Assembly (NCBI GenBank): GCA_024234635.1
Contig: JACKNX010000033.1
Span: forward strand, 1-26,505
Length of the DNA: 26,505 bases
From: Pseudomonadales bacterium
GTDB taxonomy: Bacteria; Pseudomonadota; Gammaproteobacteria; Pseudomonadales; Azotimanducaceae
Direction: 5' to 3'
In this document: positions 22,397 through 26,505 of the stretch, piece by piece
Layout of the letters: each line of letters starts with the position of its first letter
How positions within the stretch are numbered: the first letter of the stretch is position 1
The notes under the pieces: generated by a model
Database searches by the model: none
What the model saw: the letters and a program-made list of their open reading frames with translations, nothing else
What the model was told of the DNA's origin: nothing
Position numbers and translations under genes: made by a program

Positions 22397-23287
22397 ATGA
22401 CCGATTCGTCCCCCATCGCACCGCGTGACAAGGCCGAGATCCTCGCGCTGGCCTTGCCGTACATCCGCAAGTTCCATGGCAAGACCATGGTCATCAAATA
22501 CGGCGGCAATGCCATGACCGACCCGGCGCTGCAGGCTGATTTCGCCGAGGACGTCGTGCTGCTCAAGCTGGTGGGCATCAACCCGGTCGTCGTGCATGGT
22601 GGCGGCCCACAGATCGAAAGCGCCCTCAAGCGCCTGGGCAAGAAGGGCGAGTTCATCCAGGGCATGCGTGTCACCGATGCCGAGACCATGGAAGTGGTCG
22701 AATGGGTGCTCGCCGGCCAGGTGCAGCAGGACATCGTCGGCCTGATCAACCAGGCCGGCGGCAAGGCGGTCGGCCTGACCGGCCGCGACGGCGCGATGAT
22801 CCGGGCGCGCAAGCTCAAGATGCTCGACAACCAGGATCCGAGCCGCGAGCACGACGTCGGCCAGGTCGGCGACATCGTCAGTGTCGACCCAAGCGTGGTG
22901 CGCGCGCTGCAGGACGATGCCTTCATCCCGGTCATCACGCCGATCGGTTTCGGCGACGACAACGAGAGCTACAACATCAACGCCGACGTTGTTGCCGGCA
23001 AACTGGCCATGGTGCTGGCCGCCGAGAAGCTGCTGCTGCTGACCAACACGCCCGGCGTGCTGGACAAGTCCGGCCAGTTGCTGACCGACCTCACGGCGCG
23101 CGAGATCGACGGCATGTTCGCCGACGGCACGCTCAGCGGCGGCATGTTGCCCAAGATCGCGTCGGCGCTCGACGCCGCCAAGAGCGGCGTGGCCTCGGTG
23201 CACATCATCGATGGCCGCGTGCCGCACGCCTTGCTGCTGGAGATCCTGACGGACCAGCCGTTCGGCACCATGATCCGCTCCCATTGA
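22397..23287 (+). CDS. argB: Acetylglutamate kinase
   Basis: The 296-residue amino-acid kinase has MVIKYGGNAMTD with the phosphate-binding Lys-Tyr-Gly-Gly, VVVHGGGPQIESAL for N-acetylglutamate, VGLTGRDGAMI, YNINADVVAGKLA and GGMLPKIASAL near the ATP site. It phosphorylates N-acetyl-L-glutamate in the second step of arginine synthesis. The ~20-residue N-terminal helix before the first strand (DKAEILALALPYIRKFHGK) is the feature of the hexameric, arginine-inhibited form, so feedback control by arginine is likely. The ATG at 22397 has no clear Shine-Dalgarno sequence. The in-frame TTG at 22388 would add three residues. Codon use is strongly G+C-rich and uniform, typical of core genes, in contrast to the polysaccharide genes just upstream. 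Confidence 0.97.
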   Translation: MTDSSPIAPRDKAEILALALPYIRKFHGKTMVIKYGGNAMTDPALQADFAEDVVLLKLVGINPVVVHGGGPQIESALKRLGKKGEFIQGMRVTDAETMEVVEWVLAGQVQQDIVGLINQAGGKAVGLTGRDGAMIRARKLKMLDNQDPSREHDVGQVGDIVSVDPSVVRALQDDAFIPVITPIGFGDDNESYNINADVVAGKLAMVLAAEKLLLLTNTPGVLDKSGQLLTDLTAREIDGMFADGTLSGGMLPKIASALDAAKSGVASVHIIDGRVPHALLLEILTDQPFGTMIRSH

Positions 23288-23322
23288 ACGCACCCAGCTC
23301 CGGCGCGCGGTGGCTCGGGCCC

Positions 23323-23353
23323 GGGCGTGCCGCACGCCCCGGCCGCTGCGGCC
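23323..23353 (+). terminator. Two adjacent G+C-rich hairpins after argB
   Basis: GGGCGTGC (23323-23330) and GCACGCCC (23332-23339) form one inverted repeat, and GGCCGC-T-GCGGCC (23341-23353) forms a second directly beside it. No U-tract follows, so intrinsic termination is doubtful. They may still mark an attenuating or mRNA-stabilising structure between argB and slmA. Confidence 0.3.
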
Positions 23354-23367
23354 CTGCCAGTGCGGGT

Positions 23368-23395
23368 TTGCCCCTAGATGGCGCTATGCGAGAAT
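23368..23395 (+). promoter_or_regulatory. Candidate sigma70 promoter of slmA
   Basis: TTGCCC (23368-23373) and GAGAAT (23390-23395) each match 4 of 6 consensus bases with 16-bp spacing. They sit in a short AT-rich patch (AATAAAAAA follows). Transcription would start near 23402, which rules out the upstream in-frame ATG at 23378 and supports ATG 23420 for slmA. Confidence 0.3.
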
Positions 23396-23419
23396 AAAAA
23401 ACCCATCGCCGCCGCCACC

Positions 23420-24094
23420 ATGCCAGACGCCCCGAACAGTCTCAGCGCATCCGATCCGGACGGCACGGCCGTACCCGTCGCGCGCAAGCGGCCCAAGCCC
23501 GGCGAGCGTCGGATCCAGATCCTGCAGGCACTGGCCGAGATGCTCGAGCAACCCGATGCCGATCGCATCACGACGGCCGCCCTGGCGGCCCGACTGGGCG
23601 TCAGCGAAGCCGCCTTGTACCGGCATTTCGCCAGCAAGGCACAGATGTTCGAAGGCCTGATCGAGTTCATCGAACACAGCGTGTTCACGCTGGTGAACCA
23701 GGTCGCCGAACGGGCGCAGACCGAGGCATCGGACGACACCGCGGCCGCAACGGCCATACCGCGCCACGCCGGCACGATGCTCTCGATGGTGCTGCAGTTC
23801 GCCGAGAAGAATCCCGGCATGACACGCGTCATGGTCGGCGACGCGCTGGTGTTCGAGAACGCGCGGCTGCAGCAGCGCATGAACCAGTTCTTCGACAAGC
23901 TCGAGGCCACGCTGCGCCAGAGCCTGCGCCCTGTCGTCGAAGGCAGTGGCAGCGACACGCCCAGTGTCGACGCGCAGGTCATGGCCTCGGCGTTGACGGC
24001 CTTCCTCGTCGGGCGGCTGCATCGGTTTGCGCGTTCGGGTTTCAAGCGCCTGCCGTCCGAGCACCTCGACGCCAGCCTCGCGCTGATCCTGTAG
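23420..24094 (+). CDS. slmA: Nucleoid occlusion factor SlmA (TetR family)
   Basis: The 224-residue TetR-fold protein has a disordered N-terminus, then KRPKPGERRIQILQALAEML (23-42). The helix-turn-helix is ITTAALAARLGVSEAALYRHFASKAQ (50-75), and FEGLIEFIEHSVF follows it. This set, with the LYRHFASKAQMFEGLIEFIE block, is characteristic of SlmA. SlmA binds specific sites across the chromosome and blocks FtsZ ring assembly over unsegregated DNA. The C-terminal all-helical domain (about 75-224) is complete and would mediate dimerisation and FtsZ binding. ATG 23420 is preferred to ATG 23378 because the latter falls inside the candidate promoter. It lies downstream of argB on the same strand. Confidence 0.88.
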   Translation: MPDAPNSLSASDPDGTAVPVARKRPKPGERRIQILQALAEMLEQPDADRITTAALAARLGVSEAALYRHFASKAQMFEGLIEFIEHSVFTLVNQVAERAQTEASDDTAAATAIPRHAGTMLSMVLQFAEKNPGMTRVMVGDALVFENARLQQRMNQFFDKLEATLRQSLRPVVEGSGSDTPSVDAQVMASALTAFLVGRLHRFARSGFKRLPSEHLDASLALIL

Positions 24095-24101
24095 CGGATC
24101 G

Positions 24102-24129
24102 TCCGGTGCAGGATGCTCGCTGCATCGGA
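24102..24129 (+). terminator. Hairpin 8 bases after slmA, in the convergent gap
   Basis: TCCGGTGCAG (24102-24111) and CTGCATCGGA (24120-24129) form a 10-bp stem with one G-U pair and an 8-base loop. The stem lies between slmA and the convergent GntR gene. It lacks a U-tract on either strand, so it is a possible transcription end or mRNA 3' stabiliser rather than a textbook terminator. Confidence 0.35.
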
Positions 24130-24146
24130 TGGGCGAAGCTGCCATG

Positions 24147-24168
24147 GCGCGTGTTGGCAGGCACGCGC
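24147..24168. terminator. Second hairpin in the slmA/GntR convergent gap
   Basis: GCGCGTG (24147-24153) and CACGCGC (24162-24168) form a perfect 7-bp stem with an 8-base loop, 15 bases from the end of the minus-strand GntR gene. There is no U-tract. It may act in either direction. Confidence 0.25.
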
Positions 24169-24182
24169 AATCGCGACCGCTG

Positions 24183-24911
24183 TCAGACGCCTGCGTTGAG
24201 CTGGTAGCGGAAGCGGTCGCCCCTGGCGAAGAAATCGTTGTGCATGATGGGCGTGTCGCGCCCGTCGTACGAGGTGATGTGAATACGCAGCAACGCGGCA
24301 TCGACCCGCGTCTTGAGGCGCTCTGCAAGCTCGGCCGTCGCGTTGACCGCCTCGAAGTCGATCTGCGAGCGGGCAATCGGATAACCCAGGTGCTTGTTCA
24401 GCACGGTGAGCAGGTCGTTCTCGGCCAGGTTCTGCTGCACCATGGCCTCCAGCAGGCCCACGCTGCCATAACAGCGCTGGAAGGCATGCACCTCTGAATC
24501 GACCAGGCGGGTGATGGTCAACATGCCGATCGGCGCCGACACCGGCAGTCGCATCGCGGCTGCCAGCGTGGGATCGGTCTCGATGCGTGTGATGCCCGAC
24601 ACGATGCCGGACGACACATGCCCTCTGCGGCGCATGGTCTCGTAGAAGCCCGAAAGCGGTCCGAGTTCGGACGGATGGCGTTGCGGCTTGCGCACGAAGC
24701 TGCCTTTGCCATTGATCTTTTCGATCACCTGCTGGGCCTGCAGATCGGCCAGAGCCTGGCGCACCGTCACGCGGCTTACACCGAAACGCTGCTCCAGGTC
24801 GGCCTCGGAGGGCAGCTTGTCTCCCGGCACCAGGGTGCCGTTTGCAATGCTGTCCTTGAGGCTGTCGCGAACCTGGGCGAACAGCGGTGACGAAGATTCG
24901 GCGCGGCGCAT
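24183..24911 (-). CDS. GntR-family regulator, HutC subfamily (UTRA domain)
   Basis: The 242-residue regulator has an N-terminal winged helix-turn-helix, LPSEADLEQRFGVSRVTVRQ (33-52), and the wing GKGSFVRKP (69-77). This is followed by a chorismate-lyase-like UTRA effector domain (about 85-240) with GMLTITRLVDSE and the IHITSYDGRDTPIMHNDF strand region near the C-terminus. HutC-type repressors usually bind a small metabolite and control the neighbouring operon. The gene begins 9 bases after the GST-like gene on the same strand and has no Shine-Dalgarno sequence of its own, so it is probably cotranscribed and translationally coupled. The palindromes at 26027-26060 are its likely operators. The effector is unknown. 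Confidence 0.88.
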   Translation of the reverse strand: MRRAESSSPLFAQVRDSLKDSIANGTLVPGDKLPSEADLEQRFGVSRVTVRQALADLQAQQVIEKINGKGSFVRKPQRHPSELGPLSGFYETMRRRGHVSSGIVSGITRIETDPTLAAAMRLPVSAPIGMLTITRLVDSEVHAFQRCYGSVGLLEAMVQQNLAENDLLTVLNKHLGYPIARSQIDFEAVNATAELAERLKTRVDAALLRIHITSYDGRDTPIMHNDFFARGDRFRYQLNAGV

Positions 24912-24920
24912 GGGTCGAGT

Positions 24921-26024
24921 TTACAGAGGCGCCATCGCGGGTACCGGCAGGCGCGGCTCCGTGCCCGCCGCCAGCGTGTCCAGGCAACCCGTGTCGGCCA
25001 ACAGGCCGCGGATCGAGGCCTGTGCGTCCGATGGCAATGCCTGCCATTCGCGCCGCAGCCAGACAAGGCACTTGTGCTTGTAGCTTTGCGCCGGCAACCG
25101 CCAATGGCGTCCGTCGAAGTGCGCCTCGAAGTGCGCCTGCGCGTTCTCGACGGCCGCGTGGTTGGCAGCGAGCAAGGGCAGGTGGAACCTGCCGACGAGT
25201 TCCAGCATGCGTCGTACCGACGGCTCCCAGATGTCGCGCGGCGCCCATTCGCCGTCCACGCCGCAGGCGTCGTCGAGCGATTGGGTCCACTGGAATGTGC
25301 GTGGTGCGCGGGCACGCATGATGGCGCTGGCGGAAGGATCTATTGCGCATTGGCTCAACTGCCCGTACAAGCCGAAGTCGGCCAGCGCCGGACGTTCGCC
25401 GAACAGGTAGCTGGTCCGCTGGAGCATGTCCTCCATGACGGCCAGCACATCCTGGTAGAGCGCCATCAGCCCTTCGTGGTTGTCCGCCATCACCATCTTC
25501 GTGCGCTGCTGCGTCTGGCGATGCGTGAACCGTGCCACCGTCGCGTCCATGTCGGATTTCGGCACCGGCCCCAACCATCCGGCGAGCTGGCGCGTGGCGC
25601 AGAATTGGCGGTCGATGTCGCTGCCCCAGCGCAGGTCGAACATGGCCGCCACCAGCAGTTCGTCGGCCATGTCCTCGATCAGATGCGACAGCAGCGCCAC
25701 CGCCGGATCTGCCGGAAGCACCGATCGCTGGCCCGGGTGGCGCCGCTCGAGATCGACGGCCAGCGGCGTGCTGTCGGCATGGTAGCTGCCGTCCGGATAC
25801 TGCAGGACCGGGATCATGCCTTTTCCGGCCGCCGCCAGTTCACCGCCCTTGCCGATATAGCCACGCGGCACGATCCACAGATGGGGCAGGCGTCGGTAAC
25901 GCAGCAGCGCGCGCATCTTCAATGAATAGGGTGATCCGGGGCCGCCGAGCAGGCGGTAGGGCGTGAGCGGGGTGGTCGTAGGCGGCACGGTCTTCCTCAT
26001 GCGGGAACGCGATGGCTGTGTCAT
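24921..26024 (-). CDS. Glutathione S-transferase-like protein
   Basis: The 367-residue protein has an N-terminal thioredoxin-fold GST domain. LLGGPGSPYSLKMRALLRY (25-43) includes a possible catalytic Ser/Tyr, IPVLQYPDGS (71-80) carries the cis-proline, and YHADSTPLAVDLE contains the glutathione-binding DS pair. A helical C-terminal domain contains the GST-like YLFGERPALADFGLYGQLS. At 367 residues it is much longer than the usual ~210. The extra C-terminal ~120 residues, rich in Trp and His (HFDGRHWRLPAQSYKHKCLVW), are not a domain that I recognise. It is the first gene of a two-gene operon with the GntR regulator and diverges from a Bug-type receptor, so a role in catabolism or detoxification of the imported compound is possible. 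The start at 26024 could be one of several; Met9 is an alternative. Confidence 0.75.
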   Translation of the reverse strand: MTQPSRSRMRKTVPPTTTPLTPYRLLGGPGSPYSLKMRALLRYRRLPHLWIVPRGYIGKGGELAAAGKGMIPVLQYPDGSYHADSTPLAVDLERRHPGQRSVLPADPAVALLSHLIEDMADELLVAAMFDLRWGSDIDRQFCATRQLAGWLGPVPKSDMDATVARFTHRQTQQRTKMVMADNHEGLMALYQDVLAVMEDMLQRTSYLFGERPALADFGLYGQLSQCAIDPSASAIMRARAPRTFQWTQSLDDACGVDGEWAPRDIWEPSVRRMLELVGRFHLPLLAANHAAVENAQAHFEAHFDGRHWRLPAQSYKHKCLVWLRREWQALPSDAQASIRGLLADTGCLDTLAAGTEPRLPVPAMAPL

Positions 26025-26026
26025 AT

Positions 26027-26038
26027 AGGTATTTACCT
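26027..26038. promoter_or_regulatory. Palindrome 1, candidate GntR operator
   Basis: AGGTA-TT-TACCT is a perfect 12-bp inverted repeat, 2 bases upstream of the GST-like start codon on the minus strand. It also includes the AGGT that would be that gene's Shine-Dalgarno sequence. A bound repressor would block the minus-strand transcript just after its start. An RNA hairpin over the ribosome binding site is the alternative. Confidence 0.5.
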
Positions 26039-26044
26039 GTATTT

Positions 26045-26060
26045 AGCTATTATTATAGCT
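26045..26060. promoter_or_regulatory. Palindrome 2, candidate GntR operator over the -10 region
   Basis: AGCTAT-TATT-ATAGCT is a perfect 16-bp inverted repeat. Its centre lies exactly 20 bp from that of palindrome 1, about two helical turns. It overlaps the minus-strand -10 box and lies in the shared region between the divergent GST-like and Bug genes, so one regulator could control both directions. Confidence 0.5.
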
Positions 26061-26077
26061 GATATACACTGTGTCGA
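26049..26077 (-). promoter_or_regulatory. Candidate sigma70 promoter for the GST-GntR operon
   Basis: On the minus strand, TCGACA (26077-26072) and AATAAT (26054-26049) each match 5 of 6 consensus bases with exactly 17-bp spacing. A TATAAT also occurs at 26057-26052 with poorer spacing. Transcription would start about 20 bases before the start codon. No equally good plus-strand promoter for the Bug gene was found. Confidence 0.5.
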
Positions 26078-26126
26078 CCGCTGCCCTCCATCTTTGTTTG
26101 ACGCCAACCCCACGAGGACGATCACC

Positions 26127-26505
26127 ATGCACCTGCACACCTCTTGCACCTGCACACGCCGCCATTTCGTCTGTGCTGCCATCGCCGCCGGACTCGCGCC
26201 TCTGGCGCTTGCGCAATCCGCCTGGCCCTCCCGGCCGATCAAGCTGATCGTGCCCTCCGCCGCGGGCGGACCGAGCGATTTGTTTGCCCGCCTGATCGCG
26301 GAACACATGGGCAAGACCTTCGGCCAGCCGTTCGTGGTCGACAACAAGCCGGGCGCCAACGGCATGATCGGCAATGACCTGGCCGCCAAGTCGCCGGGCG
26401 ACGGGCATACGGTACTGTTCAGTTATGCCGGGGCCGTCGCGGTCAACCAGGCCTTGTTGCCCAAACTGCCCTACGACACCCTGCGCGACCTGGTGCCAGT
26501 TGCGC
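26127..26505 (+). CDS. Bug/TctC-family tripartite tricarboxylate receptor, N-terminal part (3' cut by window)
   Basis: The first 126 residues are present and the gene runs off the window. The start is ATG 26127 with GAGGA (26114-26118) 8 bases upstream. A signal peptide covers about residues 1-29 (TRRHFVCAAIAAGLAPLALA), ending in an ALA|Q cleavage site. The TRRHFV sequence resembles a twin-arginine signal, though Sec export is equally possible. The mature part has WPSRPIKLIVPSAAGGPSD, FGQPFVVDNKPGANGMIG and the VAVNQALLPKLPYDTLRDL segment. These are the landmarks of Bug periplasmic receptors, which bind carboxylates or other small molecules. The family is greatly expanded in Bordetella relatives. 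No TctA/TctB membrane partners are visible. It diverges from the GST-GntR operon and is probably under the same regulator. Confidence 0.9.
   Translation, partial: MHLHTSCTCTRRHFVCAAIAAGLAPLALAQSAWPSRPIKLIVPSAAGGPSDLFARLIAEHMGKTFGQPFVVDNKPGANGMIGNDLAAKSPGDGHTVLFSYAGAVAVNQALLPKLPYDTLRDLVPVA
26128..26157 (+). repeat. 13-bp direct repeat at the start of the Bug gene
   Basis: TGCACCTGCACAC occurs at 26128-26140 and again at 26145-26157, an offset of 17 bases. The repeat encodes the first residues of the signal peptide. Because 17 is not a multiple of three, gain or loss of one unit would change the reading frame after the start codon. Confidence 0.8.

Noticed and set aside
21271..22962. 563-residue minus-strand open frame
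   Set aside because: It is antisense to the WbpM gene and argB, both certain.
23374..25578. 734-residue minus-strand open frame
   Set aside because: It covers slmA antisense and runs through the GntR and GST genes in the wrong frame, with no domain resemblance.
1..26505. tRNA genes, rRNA, CRISPR arrays, insertion sequences
   Set aside because: No cloverleaf-like sequences, regularly spaced repeats, transposase motifs or terminal inverted repeats were recognised by eye. A computational scan could still find weak cases.

Overview
The window is a G+C-rich bacterial chromosomal segment. It is most likely from a betaproteobacterium of the order Burkholderiales, perhaps an Alcaligenaceae (Bordetella/Achromobacter-like) relative. 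This is inferred from an argB-slmA pair, a Bug/TctC-type periplasmic binding protein beside a GntR regulator, and a short H-NS protein with the C-terminal form common in that group. No rRNA, tRNA, CRISPR array or insertion sequence was seen.

Positions 1-22338 are one long, co-directional surface-polysaccharide locus, most likely a Wzx/Wzy-type O-antigen. It opens with the 3' end of a UDP-glucuronate decarboxylase-like gene and a wzz-like chain-length regulator that sits alone between two empty ~270-bp gaps. Next is a tight accessory module (1799-6811): a VioA-like sugar aminotransferase, a WbqC-family protein of unknown activity, two tandem paralogous beta-propeller proteins resembling glycosidases, and a GNAT acetyltransferase fused to a SAM methyltransferase. 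The Wzx flippase, a GT2 transferase, the Wzy polymerase and a WbuB-like GT4 transferase follow. Then come three genes for a UDP-L-2-acetamido-2,6-dideoxyhexose (L-QuiNAc or L-FucNAc): an RmlD-like reductase, an FnlA-type dehydratase/epimerase and an FnlC-type 2-epimerase. The rest is another SDR enzyme and GT4 transferase, a WbpV/WreQ-like reductase, a PglC-type initiating phosphoglycosyl transferase, an H-NS gene, a WaaL-like ligase and a WbpM-type membrane dehydratase.

Read together, WbpM plus the WbpV-like reductase would make UDP-D-QuiNAc. The short sugar-phosphate transferase would load it on undecaprenyl phosphate, and three glycosyltransferases would extend it. Wzx would flip the unit, Wzy and Wzz would polymerise it, and the ligase would transfer it to lipid A-core. 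The aminotransferase/acetyltransferase/methyltransferase module would supply a decorated amino sugar. The sugars are inferred from family membership, not shown.

Positions 22397-24094 are conserved housekeeping genes, argB and slmA. From 24183 on there is a different unit. A GST-like gene and a GntR/HutC regulator form a minus-strand operon that diverges from a Bug-family solute receptor running off the window end. Their shared ~100-bp AT-rich promoter region holds two perfect palindromes 20 bp apart, which are candidate operators.
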